Source: a virus
Length of the DNA: 45,213 nt
Virus record (IMG/VR): IMGVR_UViG_3300007352_000022
Location: 1-45,213 of that record
Direction: 5' to 3' (one strand)
Positions 6,733-12,331 of this stretch are shown piece after piece. Every line of letters starts with the position of its first letter. Position 1 is the stretch's first letter. The notes under the pieces are model-generated. The model was not told the DNA's origin and did no database searches. It saw only the letters and a program-made list of their open reading frames with translations. A program made the position numbers and the translations under genes.

Positions 6733-7196
6733 CGCGACACCTCGGTACCAAGCGCACCAGCCACAAGCGGAAGCCCCTCGTGCATCACTTCTTCGTCGAC
6801 GCACCGAAGCATCTCCTTGAGCGCCGTACTGATGCGCTCGGGGAGAGAGGGCGTGCACTTCTCGAAGACCTGGCGCGACTGCTTCACGCGGGCCGGGATG
6901 TCCTCCGGGCGCGCCGTGTAGAACACGACGGGGAGCGGGCACTCCGCGAACACCGCGAGGCCGCCACCGTCGGGCATGCTCCAGTCGCTCAGCACGGCGT
7001 CGGCGTGCGCGTACTGCTCGCGTGCGCTCACCGGGCCGTCGGCGAGGAGTACCTCCCAGCTCTTGCGGCTGAACACGCGGGCCATCGCCGACGCCAGCAT
7101 CGCGTCGTCGTCGACGATTAGGAGGCGGGGCTTACGGTCGGTGGCTTCTGGCTGGGCGGCGAGGCGGTCGATCTCGGCGTAGCTTCGGGCGTTCAT
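6729..7196 (-). CDS. Stand-alone response-regulator receiver protein
   Basis: A 155-residue protein. Residues 23-125 form a CheY-like receiver fold with a full active site: acidic cluster D29-D31 (LLIVDDDAM), phospho-acceptor D71 (VLSDWSMPDGGG), T94 (VVFYTA) and K113 (FEKC). No DNA-binding or output domain follows. It is the first gene of the leftward early operon, the slot held by the N antiterminator in lambda. A phosphorylatable switch here could sense a host kinase or titrate phosphate from it. The Shine-Dalgarno GGAGG lies in a perfect dyad (7194-7222). Host-acquired origin is likely. Confidence 0.9.
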   Translation of the reverse strand: MNARSYAEIDRLAAQPEATDRKPRLLIVDDDAMLASAMARVFSRKSWEVLLADGPVSAREQYAHADAVLSDWSMPDGGGLAVFAECPLPVVFYTARPEDIPARVKQSRQVFEKCTPSLPERISTALKEMLRCVDEEVMHEGLPLVAGALGTEVSR

Positions 7197-7222
7197 GTTG
7201 TCCTCCGGTCAGAGACAACATG
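7194..7222 (-). promoter_or_regulatory. Dyad enclosing the receiver gene's ribosome site
   Basis: CATGTTGTC and GACAACATG form perfect 9-base arms around an 11-base centre that includes the GGAGG of the receiver gene, with the start codon inside one arm. In the mRNA this hairpin would hide the Shine-Dalgarno and the AUG. As DNA it could instead be a protein-binding site between promoter and gene. Confidence 0.5.
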
Positions 7223-7251
7223 AGCTTACGAAATGTAAGAATTGGAGTCAA
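7223..7251 (-). promoter_or_regulatory. Leftward early promoter (PL-like)
   Basis: On the minus strand TTGACT (7246-7251) and TAAGCT (7223-7228) are separated by 17 bases, a good primary-sigma promoter, with an A/T-rich tract upstream. The operator CTTACGAAATGTAAG occupies the spacer and part of the -10, so repressor binding should block it. Transcription would start near 7216 and read the receiver gene first. Confidence 0.6.
7225..7239. promoter_or_regulatory. Operator 1 (left early promoter)
   Basis: CTTACGAAATGTAAG, a perfect CTTAC/GTAAG dyad with a five-base centre. The same sequence recurs beside the Cro-like gene, which marks it as the phage repressor/Cro operator. Confidence 0.7.
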
Positions 7252-7259
7252 ACAAAAAA

Positions 7260-7274
7260 TTAACATGTCGTAAG
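7260..7274. promoter_or_regulatory. Operator 2 (left, half-degenerate)
   Basis: On the minus strand CTTACGACATGTTAA matches the operator in its first half and centre. It sits about 35 bases from operator 1, upstream of the -35 element, and could support cooperative binding. Confidence 0.5.
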
Positions 7275-7469
7275 TTTTTTCCTGCGGCGTCGCCTACGGC
7301 GCACTGACGCGATCGCGACAAGGGCACGCTCGGCGTTCATGGACGCGTCTCCCGTGTCAGCGACGAACACGGTTAGTCCGACCACAACGGCGCCGGGGCC
7401 GTCGAGCGAGGGGCAGACGACAAGGCGATGGCCTTCTACGGCCGGCGTGCGTTCCGTCATTGTGGACAT
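7260..7469 (-). CDS. Small protein ending in an arginine-rich tail, unknown
   Basis: A 69-residue protein starting MSTMTERTPAVEGHRLVV, chosen because GGAGAG lies seven bases before that ATG. The middle is hydrophobic (PGAVVVGLTVFVADTG) and the end is a run of seven arginines and two lysines. The stop lies inside operator 2, so its transcript would run into the left promoter region. The basic tail suggests nucleic-acid binding. Codon-level support is modest. Confidence 0.4.
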   Translation of the reverse strand: MSTMTERTPAVEGHRLVVCPSLDGPGAVVVGLTVFVADTGDASMNAERALVAIASVRRRRRRRKKLTTC

Positions 7470-7500
7470 CCAATAACTCTCCACGTGATCGCGAGTTCCG

Positions 7501-7509
7501 TGGTATACT
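7501..7509 (+). promoter_or_regulatory. Extended -10 promoter for the lipoprotein gene
   Basis: TGGTATACT is a TGn-TATACT extended -10 element, about 95 bases before the lipoprotein start. The -35 region is poor. The promoter faces away from the left early operon and carries no operator, so the gene could be expressed in the lysogen. Confidence 0.45.
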
Positions 7510-7609
7510 CGCCTGTGGTGAGATATCGGCTCACCCTAGATCCGTGGTCCGACAAATCAGCCTGGTCACGTGTTCAGTGTCAGGCAGGCCCTTGAAGCGA
7601 GGAGCTGTC

Positions 7610-8299
7610 ATGCGCGGGATGGTGCTCTTGCTGGCGTCGATGCTCGGGTGTGGAACTGGCGCCGATGGGACGGCGAAACAAGCCGATGACGCGGACGCCT
7701 CAGACGGTGACGGCGCCGCGACTGGTTGCCCAACGGGCGACATGGTGATCGAGTCAGACGCCGACGCGGCCGCTCTCGCGGGGTGCAACAGAATCTACGG
7801 CAACGTCACCATCGAAGGCACGAACATGGCCGCCGTCGAACTTCCCGATATACACACGATCGACGGAGCGCTGATGGTGGTGAACAACATGAGCCTCGAG
7901 ACACTCACGCTTGCGTCAATTTCATGGGCTCAGGAGATCCGCATCGAAAACAGCCCGGCACTGACGACCATATCCCTTCCGAATCTCGCCGCAGTCTGGG
8001 AAATCAGCATCGTGAACAACGACGCGCTGACCGAGCTATCGCTGCCATCTCTGGTGAAGGTTGAGCATGTGTTTCGTGTGAGCGAGAATGCGATCTTGTC
8101 TACGCCATCCTTCCCGGCGCTGACCTGCTTGGGCGACCTTATGGAGATTGAAAACAACCCCGTCGTGCGGAGCTGCGAGATCTGGGTGCGCATGCTCCCG
8201 GTCATTGACGTGGATCGTTCAAGCTGCCCCGAGGGCGCGGGAGTGGTTTGGGGAGCTGGGCTGCACCTAGGCGGCAACGACGAAGCGCCATGCAACTAG
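7610..8299 (+). CDS. Surface lipoprotein with receptor-L-type leucine-rich repeats (cargo gene)
   Basis: A 229-residue protein. Residues 1-13 are a lipoprotein signal ending LASMLG before C14, followed by an aspartate-rich linker. From about residue 40 come repeats such as IYGNVTIEGTN, IDGALMVVNN, EIRIENSPALTTISLPNL and EISIVNNDALTELSLPSL, the pattern of receptor-L domains in many myxobacterial lipoproteins. It would be anchored in the membrane facing outward or the periplasm. It has its own extended -10 promoter and a GAGGAG site, and lies between the two arms of the immunity region, like a lysogenic-conversion 'moron'. A surface exclusion or receptor-masking role is possible but unproven. 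Confidence 0.75.
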   Translation: MRGMVLLLASMLGCGTGADGTAKQADDADASDGDGAATGCPTGDMVIESDADAAALAGCNRIYGNVTIEGTNMAAVELPDIHTIDGALMVVNNMSLETLTLASISWAQEIRIENSPALTTISLPNLAAVWEISIVNNDALTELSLPSLVKVEHVFRVSENAILSTPSFPALTCLGDLMEIENNPVVRSCEIWVRMLPVIDVDRSSCPEGAGVVWGAGLHLGGNDEAPCN

Positions 8300-8310
8300 C
8301 ATGGGGCACC

Positions 8311-8646
8311 CTAGGGCGAATACGACACGGTGAAGTCCTGCGTGCACTTGGTGCACCGCTGAACAATGAGCGCTCGCCGGATCGTCGTGGCCTGGCCGCA
8401 AAGCGGGCAGGGGTGCTTTAACTGCGTCGCGTTTTGGTGTGCCGCGAAACAAAGGAGGCTGAAGACAAAAATGGGGAGGCCAACCCACGGCGAAAATCCG
8501 CAAGCCGCGCACGACCCCAGCGCGAGACAAACCGCCCCAACAAGCACGATCGTGGAGACGACCTGGCTCGCGATGCCCTGTTGCCGCACTCGGAGATACA
8601 GGTCGATCGGCGGGCGCTGGCCCGACGGCGACGGCGGGTGGTTCAT
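8311..8646 (-). CDS. Membrane protein with C-terminal zinc ribbon, co-expressed with the repressor
   Basis: A 111-residue protein. Two transmembrane segments (about 27-48 and 53-70) are followed by CPLCG and CTKC spaced as a zinc ribbon in the cytoplasmic tail. Its start overlaps the repressor stop (ATGA), so the two are one transcription unit and it should be made in the lysogen. In lambda-like phages this place often holds exclusion genes. Superinfection exclusion or signalling to the repressor are reasonable guesses only. It converges on the lipoprotein gene with an 11-bp gap. Confidence 0.7.
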   Translation of the reverse strand: MNHPPSPSGQRPPIDLYLRVRQQGIASQVVSTIVLVGAVCLALGSCAACGFSPWVGLPIFVFSLLCFAAHQNATQLKHPCPLCGQATTIRRALIVQRCTKCTQDFTVSYSP

Positions 8647-9149
8647 TTCGTGGCCTCGTCATTGCTCGCGGCGGCTTGGCCCGCGATTGACTCGGGCTCC
8701 GTGGCGCGCAGCGACTCGAACAAATGCATCCACGAACGCGCCGATGGCTGGCGGCCTGCGGGCCACTCGGCTTGTCGCATCAGGAAGCGCTCGACGGATG
8801 ATGCGGTCCGTCCAACCGGAGTGCTGAGAAACTCTTGTAGGGCGCGCTCCGCCTCCTCCGACAGCCGCGATGGCGGCCCCGAGCGGAGGTCGCGCGCCGT
8901 CACTTCGTAGCCGAGGCGCCTTGAGAAGGCGCTCGCGAGCTTCTCGAGCGTATCATCGCGCGGATTCTTCCGCAGTCCTGCCTCGATCAGGGCGACGGTG
9001 GAGACATCAGCCGCGCGGGCGAGCTCGTCCTGCGTCCATCCGGCGAGGCGCCTATACGCCTTGATGGACTCGGCGGCATCCGACAGTTCGCGCGGTGGCT
9101 CCCGGTCCTTGTATGGGCGGCGTTTTCCCACAGGCGAAGAGTAAAACAT
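8643..9149 (-). CDS. XRE-family repressor (CI-like)
   Basis: A 168-residue protein with a helix-turn-helix at about 26-80 (ESIKAYRRLAGWTQDELARAADVSTVALIEAG, in two parts). The C-terminal half is helical and lacks the serine-lysine protease motif of LexA/CI, so induction is not by RecA-type self-cleavage. It is transcribed away from a Cro-like gene, with operator sites between them and one operator over its own start codon, which implies autoregulation. No Shine-Dalgarno precedes the ATG, so a leaderless message is possible. It is the best candidate for the lysogeny master repressor. Confidence 0.85.
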   Translation of the reverse strand: MFYSSPVGKRRPYKDREPPRELSDAAESIKAYRRLAGWTQDELARAADVSTVALIEAGLRKNPRDDTLEKLASAFSRRLGYEVTARDLRSGPPSRLSEEAERALQEFLSTPVGRTASSVERFLMRQAEWPAGRQPSARSWMHLFESLRATEPESIAGQAAASNDEATK

Positions 9150-9157
9150 TTCGTAAG
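9143..9157. promoter_or_regulatory. Operator 3 (repressor start)
   Basis: On the minus strand CTTACGAAATGTTTT matches the operator left half and centre. The repressor ATG lies inside it, so bound protein would shut off repressor synthesis. Confidence 0.55.
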
Positions 9158-9165
9158 TCCAGGCA

Positions 9166-9182
9166 CTTATCGGTTCGTTAAG
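9166..9182. promoter_or_regulatory. Operator-like imperfect dyad (middle site)
   Basis: CTTATCGGTTCGTTAAG has CTTA/TAAG ends and internal CG pairs but a longer centre than the other sites. Its position midway between operators 3 and 4 suggests a weaker third site of a lambda-like right operator cluster. Confidence 0.4.
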
Positions 9183-9189
9183 AATATCC

Positions 9190-9219
9190 TTGCATCGTTA
9201 TCCTTACGAAGTGTAAGAA
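9190..9219 (+). promoter_or_regulatory. Rightward early promoter (PR-like)
   Basis: TTGCAT (9190-9195) and TAAGAA (9214-9219) with an 18-base spacer face the Cro-like gene. The -10 begins with the TAAG of operator 4, the same design as the left promoter. The start point would fall at or next to the ATG, so the Cro-like message may be leaderless. Confidence 0.45.
9203..9217. promoter_or_regulatory. Operator 4 (right early promoter)
   Basis: CTTACGAAGTGTAAG differs from operator 1 by one base and keeps the perfect CTTAC/GTAAG dyad. It overlaps the rightward promoter and lies 11 bases before the Cro-like start. Confidence 0.7.
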
Positions 9220-9227
9220 TTTGTGGC

Positions 9228-9488
9228 ATGCGCCGAATCAAGGACTCGCCCGAGCGACTTGCAAAGCGCCTAGCCCGCAGGCGCGGGCTGAAGCAGGCGT
9301 TCGCCGCGCGACTGTCGCAGCGCCTTGGTCGCAGCATCGAGCCGTCCAGCGTGTCGCAGTGGATTCATCGCTATCGGCGCCCGCGGGAGGAGATCCGGCC
9401 GGACATCGAAGCCGTCGCTCGAGAGATGCTCGGCGTTGGCGTGCCCGCCGACGGATGGCCGCCGGTTGGCAAGGGGGCCGCGCGGTGA
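9228..9488 (+). CDS. Cro-like DNA-binding protein
   Basis: An 86-residue, strongly basic protein. Residues about 20-65 (KQAFAARLSQRLGRSIEPSS, then VSQWIHRYRRP) form a helix-turn-helix with a W-containing recognition helix, as in Cro/CI relatives. It is the first gene of the rightward operon and diverges from the repressor across shared operators. This is the expected place for a Cro that ends repressor synthesis and commits to lysis. No ribosome site precedes the ATG. Confidence 0.75.
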   Translation: MRRIKDSPERLAKRLARRRGLKQAFAARLSQRLGRSIEPSSVSQWIHRYRRPREEIRPDIEAVAREMLGVGVPADGWPPVGKGAAR

Positions 9489-9544
9489 GTCTCTGTTTTT
9501 TGTCATCGGGCGCCTGGCCCTCCTCCCTCCATCATCGCCGAGTT

Positions 9545-9579
9545 CTCTGCGGACATCCGCGGACAAAGGGTCCGCAGAG
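9545..9579 (+). promoter_or_regulatory. Hairpin between the Cro-like gene and next gene
   Basis: CTCTGCGGAC pairs perfectly with GTCCGCAGAG around a 15-base loop that contains another GCGGAC copy, so two foldings compete. No U tract follows. It lies in the 110-bp gap after the Cro-like gene, where lambda has its nut/terminator signals, and could be an antitermination or attenuation site. A 40-codon arginine-rich GTG frame also spans this gap but is not convincing. Confidence 0.45.
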
Positions 9580-9599
9580 GACCGCACGGGGGGTGGCGC

Positions 9600-9809
9600 A
9601 TGGTTGACGCCCCCCTCGAGCGCCTCCGAGCGCTCTCGGATGAGATCGACGCGATGATCCGGTTGCCCGGAGGCATCGGTCAAGAACGTCTTGTCGCGCG
9701 CTACCAGGAACTCGCCGCCGACTTCGACCGTGAGGCGTTCGTCATGGCGCTAGCCTTCGCCGCGGTCTCGCTGCGCCTCCGTCTCGATGGAACGAGGACT
9801 GGGCCATGA
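9600..9809 (+). CDS. Small helical protein, unknown
   Basis: A 69-residue protein starting MVDAPLERLRALSDEIDAMI: three predicted helices, acidic first, ending in a basic tail. A G-rich GGGGGGTGG run precedes the ATG. The stop overlaps the start of the next gene. It is the second credible gene of the rightward operon. Not recognised. Confidence 0.6.
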   Translation: MVDAPLERLRALSDEIDAMIRLPGGIGQERLVARYQELAADFDREAFVMALAFAAVSLRLRLDGTRTGP

Positions 9810-10051
9810 CCGTGCGCCACGCATTGGCGGTGAACCTGCGAGTGCGGCCGGCCTATCTGTGGCGGTCGTTGGTGTGGCTATCGCTGGCTCTCGCCGCGAC
9901 CGGGTGGCGCCGCGCCTCGTACTTGGTGGCCTCGTTGGTGCGTTTCGACGCCAGTGTTGATCGCGGGCCGTGGGTTCCGATGACGCACCTGTCGGCGGCT
10001 GTTGACCAAACCGCCGCGCAGTATCGCGACGGGACGCGGGGTGCGCCGTGA
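9806..10051 (+). CDS. Small basic/hydrophobic protein, copy A of a duplicated gene
   Basis: An 81-residue protein with ATGA coupling to the previous gene. It is a clear paralogue of the gene at 10607: both share LR(V/M)RP-LWR-LVWL, then GW-RA-Y-(V)A S-VRFDA, then a W-P-LS-A-DQ block. The central hydrophobic stretch (LWRSLVWLSLALAATGW) could lie in or on the membrane. Function unknown, but its duplication together with flanking elements suggests a mobile or amplified accessory unit. Confidence 0.65.
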   Translation: MTVRHALAVNLRVRPAYLWRSLVWLSLALAATGWRRASYLVASLVRFDASVDRGPWVPMTHLSAAVDQTAAQYRDGTRGAP

Positions 10052-10284
10052 CGCCTCCTCTCGGCTCGCGCGCCGCTGCCGAGATCCTCGGCACGATGCT
10101 GCGCCTAGCGCTCAGTCGGCGCGCGGGAGCGCCTCGGGCGGTGGTTGCCATGGGTACGGGTGCTCATCCCGCCACCGCGCCAGCACCCGCTCGGCCGTCG
10201 ACAAGAGTGGCGATTCTGACAGCGGACCTGAACGAAACCTGGCGACTATTGATGCAACTCGCTCGATCGCGAGGCGCTCAATGA
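10048..10284 (+). CDS. Weak small ORF following duplicated gene copy A
   Basis: GTG start overlapping the previous stop (GTGA), in the same place that the 89-aa gene occupies in copy B. The first 20 residues are plausible; the rest is alanine/proline-rich and overlaps the 3' end of the opposite-strand 114-aa gene. It may be a decayed counterpart of the copy-B gene or not translated. Confidence 0.25.
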   Translation: MTPPLGSRAAAEILGTMLRLALSRRAGAPRAVVAMGTGAHPATAPAPARPSTRVAILTADLNETWRLLMQLARSRGAQ

Positions 10285-10456
10285 CCGCAATCTCCTCTGC
10301 ATCGAGATCCTGCGTCGGTGCGACCGATCTCCTAATGCCGTACAGCGACAGCGTCTGCGTATCCACCGCCACCTGCACGACCAGAGACACGAGATGTGCA
10401 GCATCATCCTCCGTCAGCTTCGCGATAGGGCGGAGCTTGGGTCTCCAGTCTTCCAT
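10112..10456 (-). CDS. Opposite-strand small protein with switch-like leader (unit A)
   Basis: A 114-residue, well-balanced helical protein beginning MEDWRPKLRPIAKLTEDDA, with an acidic centre and a tryptophan/proline-rich end (YPWQPPPEALP). It runs against the surrounding rightward operon. Its GGAGACC Shine-Dalgarno and leader are repeated before the opposite-strand gene of unit B. Antisense placement means its transcription could oppose the operon. Family not recognised. Confidence 0.6.
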   Translation of the reverse strand: MEDWRPKLRPIAKLTEDDAAHLVSLVVQVAVDTQTLSLYGIRRSVAPTQDLDAEEIAVIERLAIERVASIVARFRSGPLSESPLLSTAERVLARWRDEHPYPWQPPPEALPRAD

Positions 10457-10459
10457 GCT

Positions 10460-10516
10460 GGTCTCCTCTTCGTGGGGTCTTGGTTTCCTCGCCCCGCTTT
10501 CGACGGGGAGGAGACC
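10460..10516 (-). promoter_or_regulatory. Leader A: mutually exclusive hairpins over the ribosome site
   Basis: On the minus strand an upstream GGTCTCCTC (from 10508-10516) can pair either with GAGGAAACC (10482-10490), extended by CGGGG/CCCCG, or with GAGGAGACC (10460-10468), which is the Shine-Dalgarno of the gene at 10456. One fold frees and the other hides the ribosome site. The same design occurs at 11435-11491. Confidence 0.55.
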
Positions 10517-10606
10517 CCTTTCGACTCAGATAGATCCCGGTGCCCATCGATGGCCACATGGCATGGCCCAGAAAGCGCAGCGCCGCGATCGCGCCCGAGG
10601 TGCGGC

Positions 10607-10855
10607 ATGAGTGGCGCCGCGGTGTCCATCGAGGTGCGGCTACGCATGCGGCCCGTGCTGCTATGGCGCCCGCTCGTATGGCTTGCGTGTCGGCTTACGG
10701 AAGCTGGCTGGCATCGGGCCGCGTACGTGGCGGCGTCGATGGTGCGCTTTGATGCCCGCGCCGGTCGGGCCTCGTGGCGCCCGTTGATTCGCCTGTCGAA
10801 GGCCATCGACCAAGCACCGGCACCGCATCTCGACGGAACGGGAGGTGCGTCGTGA
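10607..10855 (+). CDS. Small basic/hydrophobic protein, copy B of a duplicated gene
   Basis: An 82-residue paralogue of the gene at 9806, with about half the residues identical in the aligned core (LLWRPLVWL, then GWHRAAYVAASMVRFDA). Start MSGAAVS is preceded by GAGGTGC; the long upstream frame passes through the leader element and is rejected. It is followed by a GTGA-coupled gene, as copy A is. Function unknown. Confidence 0.65.
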   Translation: MSGAAVSIEVRLRMRPVLLWRPLVWLACRLTEAGWHRAAYVAASMVRFDARAGRASWRPLIRLSKAIDQAPAPHLDGTGGAS

Positions 10856-11121
10856 CGATCGAGGAACGCGTGGCCGCGCTCGAGAAGGGGGTCGCGGAGA
10901 TCAATGAGGGGCTCAACCGCTACTTTGCCGCGCCAGCGCCGGGCGAGGGCGCGACGCCCATCAAGGCGTACATTGCCGCGACGAACCCGCAGGAGATCGC
11001 AAAGACGCTACTGGAGATGGCGGAGCGGAGGGCCTACGTGTCAGCGGGTCGGATACTGCCGACTAAGCCCGCCGGGCTGTGGCGTCGCCTGGCGCGCTGG
11101 GCGCGTGGGTTGTGGCGATGA
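10852..11121 (+). CDS. Early small protein carrying the tape-measure C-terminal module
   Basis: An 89-residue protein with a GTG start overlapping the previous stop. Residues 1-22 form a short coiled coil (VTIEERVAALEKGVAEI). Residues 37-71 (IKAYIAATNPQEIA, then LLEMAERRAYVSAGRILP) match the end of the tape-measure protein (ITAYITSTNPQEIA, then LLSMAERKSYLARGTVLP) at about 21 of 34 positions. The tail is tryptophan/arginine-rich and amphipathic. An early protein that mimics the tail component could bind the same membrane or chaperone partner, for example to block superinfecting tails. That role is inference. Confidence 0.7.
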   Translation: MTIEERVAALEKGVAEINEGLNRYFAAPAPGEGATPIKAYIAATNPQEIAKTLLEMAERRAYVSAGRILPTKPAGLWRRLARWARGLWR

Positions 11122-11125
11122 GCTC

Positions 11126-11431
11126 TTACTCTTCCTCGTCGTCTCGAACAATGCGCAGCGTCGGTGGGCGCTGCGATCTGTTGCCAGCCACGTACTCGGT
11201 CATCTCACGTTCGATGTGGTCGATGGCCGGACCGCCGTTGCCCGACTCCCGCACACTGCGACAGGCCACGAGCAGGGGCCGCGCGATGTACTCGCGCGCC
11301 TTGTCGAGCGGCATCTCTGAACCATTGCCGATTAGTTCAAGAAGCGACTGCATCTCTGCGCGCGTCGCGATCACACTGCTCAAAAGCACCTGCAGCGCGC
11401 CATCGATGGCGCGCGCTTGTTCACCGTTCAT
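11126..11431 (-). CDS. Opposite-strand small protein with switch-like leader (unit B)
   Basis: A 101-residue helical protein starting MNGEQARAIDGALQVLLSSV and ending in an acidic DDEEE tail. Start chosen by the GGAGACC site six bases upstream. It converges on the tape-measure-like early gene with a four-base gap. It shares with the unit A antisense gene its orientation, leader and ribosome site, but I see no clear protein similarity between them. Confidence 0.6.
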   Translation of the reverse strand: MNGEQARAIDGALQVLLSSVIATRAEMQSLLELIGNGSEMPLDKAREYIARPLLVACRSVRESGNGGPAIDHIEREMTEYVAGNRSQRPPTLRIVRDDEEE

Positions 11432-11434
11432 GTT

Positions 11435-11491
11435 GGTCTCCTTCTCGTGGGGCTCTGGTCTCCTTGCCCCGCGTTCAACGGGAAGGAGACC
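11435..11491 (-). promoter_or_regulatory. Leader B: mutually exclusive hairpins over the ribosome site
   Basis: On the minus strand GGTCTCCTT (from 11483-11491) can pair perfectly with either of two AAGGAGACC copies: 11457-11465, extended by a C-G stem, or 11435-11443, the Shine-Dalgarno of the gene starting at 11431. The pairing is conserved with leader A despite base changes. Confidence 0.55.
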
Positions 11492-11580
11492 TCTCACGAC
11501 CCAATTTGTCTTGTTCGCTTGCGGTGTCTACGCAAAGCGCAGGCAAAAGTGCATCGTCGCGATCGCGTCCGAGGTGCTCC

Positions 11581-11973
11581 ATGCGTGAGCAACTCGTGCT
11601 CAGCCTCAACGACCGCTACCTCGACGAGCGCGACTTTCACCGCATCGTCGGCGGCATGGCCTCGGCGGCGAAGGACATCGGCCGGAAACGCATCGAGTCC
11701 GAGCTCGAGATACCGCACTCCACGCTGACACAGCAGCTCCGCGACGTGAACCGGCACGAGCCGAAGGTTCGCCTGTTGCTCTACATGTTGCGCCGACGCC
11801 CGGATGGCGAGCTCCCGAAGCTGCTCGCGGCGGTGTCCGGTCACGACGTAGCGCCCAAGACTGCGCTCACCAAAGAGCAGTGCTGGGACCGCGTCGATGA
11901 GTTCTGCAAGCGCAATCCGAAGCAGGGCGAGGTTCTCCTTCGCCTGTTCGGGCTCGTTCCGGAGGGCGCTTGA
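11581..11973 (+). CDS. Possible CII/CP76-like regulatory protein
   Basis: A 130-residue protein. The order of elements (helices, GRKRIESELEIPHSTLTQQL as a helix-turn-helix-like segment, then a helix with PDGELPKLLAAVSG) resembles the phage CII-type CP76 family, which activates or represses phage promoters. The C-terminal 35 residues (KEQCWDRVDEFCKRNPKQG) are separate and charged. GAGGTGC lies upstream. It sits just after the duplicated units and before the replication genes, where a CII would be expected. Assignment rests on layout and loose similarity. Confidence 0.5.
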   Translation: MREQLVLSLNDRYLDERDFHRIVGGMASAAKDIGRKRIESELEIPHSTLTQQLRDVNRHEPKVRLLLYMLRRRPDGELPKLLAAVSGHDVAPKTALTKEQCWDRVDEFCKRNPKQGEVLLRLFGLVPEGA

Positions 11974-12230
11974 TGTTCGACCAGATGACGAGAGCAGAGA
12001 CCGTCCTCGGCGTGCTCTGGTTGTGCGCCGTCGCATGCTGGGTGAGCTTCGCGCTTGGTCGCGACCTCACGTCACGACGCGCCCAGGACTACGGGCGCCG
12101 TCTCGTAGACTGGCTCGTTGCCACGCAGCGCGTGCTGCCGGGGCCGCGCGCCAACGAGGAGTACGGACCTGTCGATCGAGCGCTGGTGGATGAGGCGAAT
12201 CGAAGCAGTACGTTGCGCAGGAGTCGATGA
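11973..12230 (+). CDS. Single-span membrane protein, unknown
   Basis: An 85-residue protein with start MFDQMTRAE overlapping the previous stop (TGATG) and GGAGGGC upstream. One transmembrane helix (about 10-29, VLGVLWLCAVACWVSFALG) is followed by a charged cytoplasmic or periplasmic helix. It ends just before a strong hairpin, so it is the last gene of the first segment of the rightward operon. Confidence 0.6.
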   Translation: MFDQMTRAETVLGVLWLCAVACWVSFALGRDLTSRRAQDYGRRLVDWLVATQRVLPGPRANEEYGPVDRALVDEANRSSTLRRSR

Positions 12231-12236
12231 AGTAAC

Positions 12237-12275
12237 GAGGCCCGCCGCGCTCGCTCCCCGGGCGCGGCGGGCCTC
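12237..12275 (+). terminator. Strong GC hairpin, probable terminator or attenuator
   Basis: GAGGCCCGCCGCG pairs perfectly with CGCGGCGGGCCTC, 13 base pairs around a 13-base loop, followed by AGCGTTTCG with a short T run. It separates the regulatory genes from the replication genes, as tR signals do in lambdoid phages. Confidence 0.6.
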
Positions 12276-12331
12276 AGCGTTTCGAGAATGTGGGCGGCGG
12301 TGGTTCTCGGGGGAGAAAGAAAAAGTCACGT

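Noticed and set aside
8311-9149. Toxin-antitoxin pair (membrane protein plus HTH)
   Set aside because: The HTH gene diverges from a Cro-like gene over shared operators, which fits a phage repressor better.
9485-9607. 40-codon GTG frame between the Cro-like gene and the next gene
   Set aside because: Arginine-rich, overlaps a hairpin and the next start, no ribosome site.
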